Assembly: GCA_946406555.1 (NCBI GenBank)
Contig: CAMJLB010000015.1
Location: forward strand, 1-37,419
DNA length: 37,419 bases
Reading direction: 5' to 3'
Source: an uncultured Prevotellaceae bacterium
GTDB taxonomy: Bacteria; Bacteroidota; Bacteroidia; Bacteroidales; Bacteroidaceae
The position numbers and the translations under genes were made by a program. Below the pieces are notes generated by a model. It worked only from the letters and a program-made list of their open reading frames with translations. It searched no databases and was not told the origin of the DNA. Positions 17,309-26,106 of this stretch are shown here, one piece after another (position 1 is the first letter of the stretch; the number at the start of each line of letters is the position of its first letter).

Positions 17309-19083
17309 TGATTCTCGTTTTTGGCGGTACTACAGAAGGACGTAAGACAGCGGAAGTGCTTGAAGAGGCAGGCAAGCCTTACTTTTACTCCACATGGAGT
17401 GAAGGACAGCATATAGAACTGGTTCATGGCAAACGACTGTCGGGGGCCATGGATGCTCCGGCGATTATACGTTTCTGCCGAGACAATGCCATACGGCTCA
17501 TTATAGACGCCGCTCACCCCTTTGCCGTGGAACTGCATGCCAACCTGCTTTGCGCTGCTCATCGTGTGGGGATTAACGTCGTGCGCTACGAACGCCAATA
17601 TCCGCCACGTACCGAAGACTGTATATGGTGCAAGGATTACCAGGATGCCATTTGCCGTTTGCAAGAACATGGTATCGAAAGACTGTTGGCTCTCACTGGG
17701 GTGAATACGATACGTTCGCTCCGCCCTTACTGGGAAACGCATAAATGCTGGTTCCGTATTTTGAATAGACAGGGCTCAAAAAAACTTGCTTTAGCCAATC
17801 AATTTCCCGAAAATTACTTGGTGTACTATGAGTCCGACAATACCGATAAGCTGATAGAGCAACTCCAGCCGCAGGCCATTCTGACGAAGGAAAGTGGAAA
17901 ATCTGGCGGTTTCTTAGGAAAAGTGGCCGATGCCAAGAACCGCCACGTGAAGGTTTTTGTAATAGAGCGTCCTGCCTATCCTCCCCATGAAACCTTTCCT
18001 TATAATGTTAAAATAGAAATCGTGGATGGCCCCTATGGGCTTAGGCGGATGGTAGAGCGTCTGTTGCCCGAGTTCTACACGCTACATAGCGGACTGACTA
18101 CCGGCACGTGTGCCACTGCTGCAGCAGTGGCAGCTACATGCAGATTGCTGAAAAACGAAATGCCAACCACTGTACCCGTGATACTGCCTAATGGAGAAAC
18201 CATACGTGTCGCAGTGGGCCATGGCGACAACTATTCTTATTGCATCAAAGAGGCAGGAGACGACCCCGACGTGACCAATGGCGTGGAAATACGCGCCATG
18301 GCAGGCTTTTCTGATTCTTTCGAGATAAAAGGTGGCGATGGAATTGGGCGTTTCACTCTTCCCGGTTTTGATTATGCTCCAGGCGAAGCCGCTATTAACC
18401 GTGTGCCTCGGCAAATGATTGAGGAAAACGTCGGTGCATTGACTCATGTCCCGGTTTCAGTGACCATCAGCGTGCCTGCTGGAGCAGAGATTGCCAAGCG
18501 TACTTTCAATCCAAGGCTGGGTATAGAGGGCGGCATATCGATTATAGGCGTGACGGGCATTGTGAAGCCTTTCAGTGAAGAAGCTTTTATTGACAGTATT
18601 CGCAAGTGTATGCAAGTGGCTAAGGCCAGTGGATCCGATTCTGTCGTCATCAATAGCGGTGGAAAGAGCGAAAGATTCGTAAGGCAGCGTTATCCATTTC
18701 TGCCAAAGCAGACCTTTGTAGAGTATGGCAACTATATTGGCAAAACGCTGGAAATGGCCCATGAACTTGCTTTCCAAAATGTAGTGTTGGGCGTAATGCT
18801 GGGAAAAGCTGTAAAATTGGCTGAAGGCCAACTCGACACACATAGCCGTAAAGGCACCATGAACAAGGATTTCATTAATACGATGCTTGCTGAAGCTGAT
18901 TGCTCGGTCACGACTAACTATACTCTTGCCCGTGAGCTATGGCAACTTATTCCATCAGAGCATATCGAAGATTTTTGCAAGGTAGTGCTTCGCCGCTGCA
19001 TGCGGCAGTGCCAACCGTTGGTGCCAAACCAAAAACTTACTCTTCTACTAATCGACGACGACGGAACAATACACTCGCTATGA
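17308..19083 (+). CDS. cbiJ-cbiD: Fusion of precorrin-6A reductase (CobK/CbiJ) and cobalt-precorrin-5B C1-methyltransferase (CbiD)
   Basis: 591 aa; N-terminal CobK/CbiJ (MILVFGGTTEGRKTAEVLE, IDAAHPFAVELHAN, TKESGKSGGFLGKVADA); from ~residue 250 CbiD (LHSGLTTGTCATAAAVAA, RFNPRLGIEGGISIIGVTGIVKPFSEEA-like). Confidence 0.93.
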   Translation: MILVFGGTTEGRKTAEVLEEAGKPYFYSTWSEGQHIELVHGKRLSGAMDAPAIIRFCRDNAIRLIIDAAHPFAVELHANLLCAAHRVGINVVRYERQYPPRTEDCIWCKDYQDAICRLQEHGIERLLALTGVNTIRSLRPYWETHKCWFRILNRQGSKKLALANQFPENYLVYYESDNTDKLIEQLQPQAILTKESGKSGGFLGKVADAKNRHVKVFVIERPAYPPHETFPYNVKIEIVDGPYGLRRMVERLLPEFYTLHSGLTTGTCATAAAVAATCRLLKNEMPTTVPVILPNGETIRVAVGHGDNYSYCIKEAGDDPDVTNGVEIRAMAGFSDSFEIKGGDGIGRFTLPGFDYAPGEAAINRVPRQMIEENVGALTHVPVSVTISVPAGAEIAKRTFNPRLGIEGGISIIGVTGIVKPFSEEAFIDSIRKCMQVAKASGSDSVVINSGGKSERFVRQRYPFLPKQTFVEYGNYIGKTLEMAHELAFQNVVLGVMLGKAVKLAEGQLDTHSRKGTMNKDFINTMLAEADCSVTTNYTLARELWQLIPSEHIEDFCKVVLRRCMRQCQPLVPNQKLTLLLIDDDGTIHSL

Positions 19084-20068
19084 CCGGTGCACCCACGAGT
19101 GCCGTCACGGAGTTGACGGGTAGTGCACCTTCGAAACCTGGCATGCGGGCTATGAGGTTGCACACCAATGCCAATGCGGCACCACACAGGGCGGTGGCAG
19201 GCATCAGCACCCTGTGGTCTGAAGAACCGAAGACCGCTCTTGCCAGATGAGGGACAGCCAGACCTATGAACATGATGGGTCCACAATAGGCTGTGACGAT
19301 TGCCACCAGCACGCCCGAACTGACAATGACCAGCATGCGGGAGCGCTTTACGTTCAACCCAAGGTTAGCTGCATATCGGTCGCCTAAGAGCAGTAGGTTC
19401 ATGGACTTCACGAGCAAGAAACTTAATGGAATAAGTATGCACATCAGTACTACAAAAAGCAGCATCTCGTCGCCACTCACTCGCGAAAACGACCCCAACC
19501 CCCAGACGACAAATGCTTTAACGTCTTCTTCGGGGCTCAGGAACTTCAGCACGCCAATGATGGCGTTGGCTAAATAACCAATCATCACGCCAATGATTAA
19601 TAGCGTGACATTGCCTCGCACCTGCTGAGACATCCAAACAATAATCAGCATCACTGCCAGTGCCCCCACAATCGCTGCAACCGACATGGCGGCATCGCCC
19701 AGGTATCCCAGACGGCTCAGGGCCACGCCGCCCAGCCTGCCGGAAAGCAAAACGACGAAGGCCACTCCAAGTGCAGACCCGTTGCTGATTCCCAGGACAG
19801 AAGGCCCTGCAAGCGGATTGCGGAAGACGGTTTGCATCTGAAGTCCGCTTACGGCCAGCCCTGCACCCGCCATGATGGCAGTAAGTACCTGAGGCAGACG
19901 CGACTTCCAAACAATGTTTTGCCATACCTCTGGGCTTTCTGTGTCGCAGAGAAGAATACGACAAACATCGGTCACAGGTATCCTAACCGAACCCAAAAGC
20001 AGATTGACGATGGCCAATAAGGCTATTGCCACTATGAGCAAAACAATCATTGTCCAGGTTCGCTTCAT
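19037..20068 (-). CDS. FecCD/BtuC-family ABC transporter permease (iron/cobalamin type)
   Basis: 343 aa; multi-TM; RLPQVLTAIMAGAGLAVSGLQMQTVFRNPLAGPSVLGISNGSALG and IMFIGLAVPHLARAVFGSSDHRVLMPATALCGA signatures. Confidence 0.94.
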   Translation of the reverse strand: MKRTWTMIVLLIVAIALLAIVNLLLGSVRIPVTDVCRILLCDTESPEVWQNIVWKSRLPQVLTAIMAGAGLAVSGLQMQTVFRNPLAGPSVLGISNGSALGVAFVVLLSGRLGGVALSRLGYLGDAAMSVAAIVGALAVMLIIVWMSQQVRGNVTLLIIGVMIGYLANAIIGVLKFLSPEEDVKAFVVWGLGSFSRVSGDEMLLFVVLMCILIPLSFLLVKSMNLLLLGDRYAANLGLNVKRSRMLVIVSSGVLVAIVTAYCGPIMFIGLAVPHLARAVFGSSDHRVLMPATALCGAALALVCNLIARMPGFEGALPVNSVTALVGAPVIASVLFRRRRLVEE

Positions 20069-21189
20069 TTCAGCAGTCTATAAAAGGTAAATTGATAGTC
20101 GGCTTCTACTATTTCGGGATGAAAGACGGCCACGAAGTCCTTTAGCAGCACATCGGGCAGCACTGGCGAGATTTCGTAATATGCCGTTTTCTTCATGTTG
20201 CAGTAGATCACCTTCCGTTCGCGGAAGGCTTTCAGCAGTTCATTGCGTGGCTCGCTGCTTTTAAGAGCTTCATAGCTAAAGTCCCCTGCATAGCTGTTTA
20301 AGATTCGCCAGTAGTCGGCATTGGCGGCCATCGCATACATTTTCTCAAATTCCAGATTTTCACCGCCGGTTTCTTCATCTTTGATAACGTAGTCTGCCCC
20401 GGCATCGCGGAATATTTGTGCCAGGTAGTTCTTCCCTCCTACGGCATGCCAAGTGCCGTAGTGCATTTCACCACTTATCACGGTAGGCCGCTGAAGCTTG
20501 TTTTCTGAGCAGAAACTGTCAACCCTTGCTTTCAGTGTGTTGTATCGTTTCTCTATGCCACTGAATATGTCGTTGGCCTCTCTTTCTTTTCCAATAAATA
20601 AGCCAATAAACTTTATCCATTCTGCTTGGCCTAAAGGATGTAGCTCTTTAAACCCCAAATGAGGCACAAGCGTGATGCCGGTCTCGGTGATTGCGTCATA
20701 CCCTCCACGTTTGAATGGTGATATGAATATGACGTCGGGGTTTGCCGCCAACACCATTTCGGTGTCGAAGTTGCCCTCCATGCCGATTTTTACTATGCGG
20801 CCATCGTTCACGCGCTGCAGGATATCCTTGTTAAAAAGATTTTTCGTGCCCGTGAGTCCTGCCACAATGTCGTGTGCCTGAAGAATGGTGAAGTTTGAGA
20901 GTTGCAGTGCTGTCATACAGATAGCCCGACTGATGGGTACCTGCACTTTGGTATAGCCTTCTGGCGCGGTTTGCTCTTGGTCGCTTACAAGTGCGAAATG
21001 GTCATTCTTGCCTACGTCGACTAATTTTACGCCTGCAGAGTCGCGCACGCTGAAGCCAGTGGCATATTTCACCGATATGGCTGCCGTTGTGTCGACAGCA
21101 AGCCCAGTGCTCGTTTCCTTGTTGCCTCCATTCTTTTCATTACAGGCACATATCAAGGCAACAAAAAGAATCCACTTGATTGTTTTCAC
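20065..21189 (-). CDS. ABC transporter substrate-binding lipoprotein (BtuF/FecB-like)
   Basis: 374 aa; lipoprotein signal (MKTIKWILFVALICAC), periplasmic-binding fold (MVLAANPDVIFISPFKRGGYDAITETGITLVPHLGF); 4-bp overlap with the permease. Confidence 0.9.
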   Translation of the reverse strand: MKTIKWILFVALICACNEKNGGNKETSTGLAVDTTAAISVKYATGFSVRDSAGVKLVDVGKNDHFALVSDQEQTAPEGYTKVQVPISRAICMTALQLSNFTILQAHDIVAGLTGTKNLFNKDILQRVNDGRIVKIGMEGNFDTEMVLAANPDVIFISPFKRGGYDAITETGITLVPHLGFKELHPLGQAEWIKFIGLFIGKEREANDIFSGIEKRYNTLKARVDSFCSENKLQRPTVISGEMHYGTWHAVGGKNYLAQIFRDAGADYVIKDEETGGENLEFEKMYAMAANADYWRILNSYAGDFSYEALKSSEPRNELLKAFRERKVIYCNMKKTAYYEISPVLPDVLLKDFVAVFHPEIVEADYQFTFYRLLK

Positions 21190-21203
21190 TTTTTTATGTA
21201 GTT

Positions 21204-22082
21204 TTAAATGCCGAATGGATTCATCATCGAGTATGCACGTTTCACCTGCTCCTCAATTCCTTCGGCCTTGTAGTCGCCGTTTATGCCTGCAAGTTCTTCC
21301 GGATTCAGCTCAAGCACCTTTTTCATGTCTTCTTCGGCTCCTTTCTTGTCGCCTTTGTCGAATCGTATCTTGCCACGCTCGCGGAAGGCATCTATACAGA
21401 AAGGATTAATCTGGGTGACGGCTTCGTAGAGCTTCAGTGCCATCTCGTCGTTTTTGCCAAGATGCATCACACGGGCAGCCAACAAATAGACGTCTTCTTG
21501 TGGTTGCACATGCTCCATAAGCCAGCGCACGTCTTCTACTGCGGCAGCTATGTCGCCCATACGATAGAGCGTCTGTCCGCGCAGCAGTCGTGCGTCGCCG
21601 TTGTTATCGTCGAGGGCGATGGCCTTGGTCAGTCTTGCTACCCCCCCAATCAGGTCGTGCTTGCCGATAAGAGCTTGGGCAAAGAGAAACTGAACGCGAG
21701 TGTTCTGTGGTTCTACACTTTCGGCTCGTCCGCAATATTCTTTCATTTTGTCGTATGATTCCTGCATGTAGGCCACATGTGCCATCTGCATGAGTATGTT
21801 CGCATTATCGGGTTGCGCTTGCGCCAGTATTTCCATTTGCTGTAGCGACTCATCCATGCGGTCAAGCCTGATATAGGTGTTCGAAAGATAGTCTCTCACC
21901 TCATAGTCTTCTTGCAGTTTCAATGCTTCGAGAAAGAAGCGCTCGGCAATGTCAAACTTGCCTAACCGCATAGCTTTCACACCATCATATTTCAGCATTT
22001 CGAACTTTTTCTTCTCGTCGGACTTCTTTTCTTCTGCCGGGTTCTCGTCAGAACCGCCAAACAGTGCTTTCAAAAAATTCAT
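21204..22082 (-). CDS. Tetratricopeptide repeat protein
   Basis: 292 aa; successive TPR-like helices (FDIAERFFLEALKLQEDYEVRDYLSNTYIRL..., GAEEDMKKVLELNPEELAGI). Confidence 0.85.
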   Translation of the reverse strand: MNFLKALFGGSDENPAEEKKSDEKKKFEMLKYDGVKAMRLGKFDIAERFFLEALKLQEDYEVRDYLSNTYIRLDRMDESLQQMEILAQAQPDNANILMQMAHVAYMQESYDKMKEYCGRAESVEPQNTRVQFLFAQALIGKHDLIGGVARLTKAIALDDNNGDARLLRGQTLYRMGDIAAAVEDVRWLMEHVQPQEDVYLLAARVMHLGKNDEMALKLYEAVTQINPFCIDAFRERGKIRFDKGDKKGAEEDMKKVLELNPEELAGINGDYKAEGIEEQVKRAYSMMNPFGI

Positions 22083-22187
22083 GTCAATTATCGTTTGATT
22101 TTACATTTTAGGATTGCAAAATTAGTCAATTTCTGCCAAAACACAAAGATTTTGTCAAGATATGTGCTGTCATTCAGTCTTTTTTTG

Positions 22188-22195
22188 TAACTTTG
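22188..22195 (+). promoter_or_regulatory. Bacteroidetes -7 element (TAACTTTG) upstream of the LacI-family gene
   Basis: TTTTTTTGTAACTTTGCCC 21 bp before the ATG; -33 element not obvious at standard spacing. Confidence 0.5.
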
Positions 22196-22215
22196 CCCTA
22201 AAATATAAATGAAAC

Positions 22216-23283
22216 ATGGCTACAGATAAAATTAGAATAAAAGACATAGCCGAACGTGCCGGCGTGAGTGTTGGCACTGTCGACCGTGTCCTGCATGAAC
22301 GTCCAAATGTGTCGAAGGCTGCGAGGGAAAAAGTAGAGAAGGCTCTTGCAGAGATGGACTACCAACCCAATATGTATGCTTCGGCTTTGGCTTATAACAA
22401 GAGCTACGACTTCTACCTTATGATACCAAGTCATGAAAACGAAGCCTACTGGGACGAAGTAGAAGAGGGTGCCTCTCAAGCCATTCGGCGCCGTCGAGAC
22501 TTTGGCGTTTCTCTTCATATCATGTACTATGAGCGTTTCAATCCTGCAAGTTTCTCTAAGACTGCCCGTGAATGTCTGAAAGAGAATCCCGACGGTGTTA
22601 TTGTCATACCGTCAACGCTCGAAGCCACACGGCAATTCACGGACAAGCTACATGAACAGCAGATACCTTTTATACTTTTAGACTCATATATGCCAGACCT
22701 TAAACCTCTGGCTTTCTTTGGTCAAGACTCTTTCCAAAGTGGATATTTTGCTGCTCGCATGCTGATGCTCATTGCCCAAAAGGAAAAAGAAATCATGCTG
22801 ATGAAACTGCTGAAGAATGGGCAAGTGGGGTCTAAGCAGCAAATGAACCGTGAAACGGGTTTCCGTCACTACATGACCGATCATTTTCCGGAAGTGAAGA
22901 TAATTGATGTGGAACTCCCATGGGACAAGCCCGAAACCTATGACAAGACGCTTGAAGACTTCTTCTCTACCCACCCAAACGTTCATCACTGTATAACCTT
23001 CAATTCGAAGGCTCACATCGTTGGCGAGTTCTTGTTGCGCAGCAATCGGCGTGATGTTCAGATTATGGGCTATGACATGGTTCCAAAAAATGTCGATTGC
23101 GTTCATCGGGGTAGCATCTCCTTCCTTGTGGCGCAGCATGCATACATGCAAGGTCATGCTTGTGTGTGCACGCTTTTTGACGCCATCGTACTGAAAAAGG
23201 AGATAAATCCTGTAAACTATATGCCGATAGAGTTGCTCACTCGAGAGAATATCGACTTCTATCGCCGCGAGAACATTGGATAA
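22216..23283 (+). CDS. LacI-family transcriptional regulator
   Basis: 355 aa; N-terminal HTH IKDIAERAGVSVGTVDRVLHERPNVSKAAREKVEKALAEMDYQPN; periplasmic-binding-like effector domain. Confidence 0.95.
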   Translation: MATDKIRIKDIAERAGVSVGTVDRVLHERPNVSKAAREKVEKALAEMDYQPNMYASALAYNKSYDFYLMIPSHENEAYWDEVEEGASQAIRRRRDFGVSLHIMYYERFNPASFSKTARECLKENPDGVIVIPSTLEATRQFTDKLHEQQIPFILLDSYMPDLKPLAFFGQDSFQSGYFAARMLMLIAQKEKEIMLMKLLKNGQVGSKQQMNRETGFRHYMTDHFPEVKIIDVELPWDKPETYDKTLEDFFSTHPNVHHCITFNSKAHIVGEFLLRSNRRDVQIMGYDMVPKNVDCVHRGSISFLVAQHAYMQGHACVCTLFDAIVLKKEINPVNYMPIELLTRENIDFYRRENIG

Positions 23284-23314
23284 TGACTAAAAACAAATAA
23301 CAACAAAATTATTT

Positions 23315-24808
23315 ATGCAAGCTACATTTCTTAAAATTAATCCTGCAGACACTGTCGTGGTCTGCTTAGTCGAGAAGAAAAAAGGTGATGTGATTGAAGC
23401 TGGTGGCGAGCGCGTAGTGCTGGCCGAAGATGTTCCTGCTGGTCATAAGGTGCTGCTGCGCGATGTGAAGGAAGGCGAGAACATCATCAAGTATGGTTAT
23501 CCCATAGGGCATGCTCGCCGCGACCTAAAGGCTGGAGAATGGGTAAACGAGAATAATCTGAAGACGAATCTTTCTGGAACGCTCGAATATACATATAACC
23601 CTGTAAACGAGCGGCTTAATATAAAGAAAGAAAATAGGACCTTTAAGGGCTATGTAAGGAAGAATGGCGATGTGGGCGTGCGCAATGAGATATGGATTGT
23701 GCCCACCGTAGGCTGTGTTAATGGCATCGCAGAGCGAGTGGCTCAGCTTTTGCGCAAAGAGACAGGGTGCGAGGGCATCGACAGCATCCATGCCTGGCAT
23801 CACAACTTTGGCTGCTCGCAGCTTTCTGGTGATCATGAGAATACCCGCAAGGTGTTGCGCGACATCGTTTTGCACCCCAATGCCGGTGCCGTATTGGTGC
23901 TGGGCCTGGGCTGCGAGAACAATCAGCCCGATCAGTTTATGGAGCTTTTAGGCGATTACGATAAAGAACGCATACGCCTGCTTGTTACTCAGAAAGTAGA
24001 AGGCGATGAGGTGGAAGCCGCCATGCAGGTGCTTCGCGAACTTTATCAGATAGCCAAGCAAGACAAACGCGAAGATGTTTCTGTGTCGAAATTGCGCGTT
24101 GGCCTGAAATGTGGTGGCAGCGATGGCTTCTCGGGCATTACCGCCAACCCGCTTGTTGGCGAGTTCAGCGACTGGTTGGTAGCCCAAGGTGGTACAAGTG
24201 TGCTCACCGAAGTGCCCGAAATGTTTGGTGCCGAAACCATTTTGATGAATCGTTGCGAGACTCGTGAACTGTTCGACCAGACCGTGTCGCTCATCAACAA
24301 TTTCAAGGAATACTTCCTCTCTCATGGTGAGCCTGTAGGCGAGAATCCTTCCCCAGGCAACAAGGCAGGAGGTATTTCGACGCTTGAAGATAAGGCTTTG
24401 GGGTGCACTCAGAAGTGCGGGCGCGCTCCTGTCAGCGGCGTCATGGAGTATGGCGACCGTCTTCAGCATCATGGCTTAAATCTACTCTCTGCTCCGGGCA
24501 ACGACCTTGTGGCTGCTACCGCCTTGGCCTCTTGCGGATGCCATCTGGTGCTCTTCACCACTGGTCGTGGCACTCCATTCGGCACATTTGTGCCTACCAT
24601 GAAGATAGCCACTAATCCCACGCTGGCTGCCCGTAAGCCTAATTGGGTGGACTTCTCTGCTGGGCAGTTGATCGAAGGGCGAACGATGGAAGAACTGGTG
24701 CCGGAATTCATCGACAAGGTGCTGGCTGTAGCCAGTGGACAGCATGCCCGTAACGAGGAAAATGGCTATCGCGAAATCTCGATTTTTAAGAATGGAGTAA
24801 CTTTGTAA
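23315..24808 (+). CDS. uxaA: Altronate dehydratase (UxaA family)
   Basis: 497 aa; SAF-like N-terminus, GYVRKNGDVGVRNEIWIVPTVGCVN, GLGCENNQ, GLKCGGSDGFSGITANP, FTTGRGTPFGTFVPTMKIATNP. Confidence 0.95.
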   Translation: MQATFLKINPADTVVVCLVEKKKGDVIEAGGERVVLAEDVPAGHKVLLRDVKEGENIIKYGYPIGHARRDLKAGEWVNENNLKTNLSGTLEYTYNPVNERLNIKKENRTFKGYVRKNGDVGVRNEIWIVPTVGCVNGIAERVAQLLRKETGCEGIDSIHAWHHNFGCSQLSGDHENTRKVLRDIVLHPNAGAVLVLGLGCENNQPDQFMELLGDYDKERIRLLVTQKVEGDEVEAAMQVLRELYQIAKQDKREDVSVSKLRVGLKCGGSDGFSGITANPLVGEFSDWLVAQGGTSVLTEVPEMFGAETILMNRCETRELFDQTVSLINNFKEYFLSHGEPVGENPSPGNKAGGISTLEDKALGCTQKCGRAPVSGVMEYGDRLQHHGLNLLSAPGNDLVAATALASCGCHLVLFTTGRGTPFGTFVPTMKIATNPTLAARKPNWVDFSAGQLIEGRTMEELVPEFIDKVLAVASGQHARNEENGYREISIFKNGVTL

Positions 24809-24822
24809 TATCTTGATTTTCA

Positions 24823-26094
24823 ATGCAGAAAGGCTTATTGGCTTTGTCGCCACTTTTCGTGTTTGCCACTTTGTATTTAGTCACGAGCCTCGTTGCTCGT
24901 GACTTTTACAAGGTGCCAATAACCGTGGCCTTTATGGCCAGTAGCGTATATGCCATTGCCATTACCAAGGGAAAACTGCGTCGGCGCATTAATGTTTTTA
25001 GTCGAGGAGCTGGCTCTCCAGAGATGATGCTGATGATTTGGATTTTCGTGCTTGCCGGTGCCTTTGCGAATACGGCAAAGGTCATGGGCAGCATCGATGC
25101 TACAGTTCAGTTCACGCTGAGCTACCTCCCTTCCCAGATGCTTTTAGCCGGACTGTTTCTTGCCTCTTGTTTTATCTCTTTGAGCATTGGCACCAGTGTT
25201 GGCACCATTGTTGCCCTTACTCCTATTGCAGCAGGTATTGCTACCCAAACCGGAGCTACGGTGCCCATGATCACTGCTGTTGTCGTGGGTGGTTCGTTCT
25301 TTGGCGACAACCTTTCTTTTATTAGCGATACTACTATCATTGCTACTCAGACACAAGGTTGCAAGCTGAGCGACAAGTTTCGGGTAAACTCGTTCATTGT
25401 CCTTCCTGCTGCATTGTTGGTCTTGGGTGCCTACATTGTCATGGGGCAAGGCATGTCATCGCCCAGTGCCATTCCATCGGCAGATTTTCTGAAAGTCCTT
25501 CCTTATCTCGTGGTACTGGTCACGGCAATAGCAGGACTGAATGTCATAGTCGTCCTTGTCATAGGCATTGCGTTAAGCGGCATCATCGGCATTGCCAACG
25601 GTTCCTTTGGCGTTTTCGGCTGGTTCAAGGCCATGGGTGATGGCATCGTCGGTATGGGTGAACTGATTATCATCACCCTGATGGCAGGTGGATTGCTCGA
25701 AGTTATCAAGCATAATGGAGGCATCAAGTTCATCATCGAGAATCAGTTGCGCCATGTTCGCTCAAAACGGGGTGCCGAATTGTCTATTGCCGCACTGGTA
25801 AGCATAGTCAACGTATGCACAGCCAATAACACCGTTGCCATCATTACCGTGGGCGGCATAGCTAAGAAGATAGGCGATAAGTTTCTGCTCGATCCTCGCA
25901 AGTGTGCTTCGCTGCTCGACACATTCTCTTGTTTCACTCAGGGACTTATTCCCTATGGTGCCCAATTGCTCATGGCGGCAGGGCTGGCCTCTGTCAATCC
26001 TGTAAGCATTGTGCCTTACCTTTATTATCCCATGGCCATTGGCGTGGCAGCCCTGTTGGCAATATTCTTCCGCTATCCCAAACGCTATTCTTGA
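24823..26094 (+). CDS. Na+/H+ antiporter, NhaC family
   Basis: 423 aa; multi-TM; GTSVGTIVALTPIAAGIA, VGGSFFGDNLSFISDTTIIATQTQG, CTANNTVAIITVGGIAKKI. Confidence 0.9.
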   Translation: MQKGLLALSPLFVFATLYLVTSLVARDFYKVPITVAFMASSVYAIAITKGKLRRRINVFSRGAGSPEMMLMIWIFVLAGAFANTAKVMGSIDATVQFTLSYLPSQMLLAGLFLASCFISLSIGTSVGTIVALTPIAAGIATQTGATVPMITAVVVGGSFFGDNLSFISDTTIIATQTQGCKLSDKFRVNSFIVLPAALLVLGAYIVMGQGMSSPSAIPSADFLKVLPYLVVLVTAIAGLNVIVVLVIGIALSGIIGIANGSFGVFGWFKAMGDGIVGMGELIIITLMAGGLLEVIKHNGGIKFIIENQLRHVRSKRGAELSIAALVSIVNVCTANNTVAIITVGGIAKKIGDKFLLDPRKCASLLDTFSCFTQGLIPYGAQLLMAAGLASVNPVSIVPYLYYPMAIGVAALLAIFFRYPKRYS

Positions 26095-26106
26095 TATTCT
26101 TCCACT

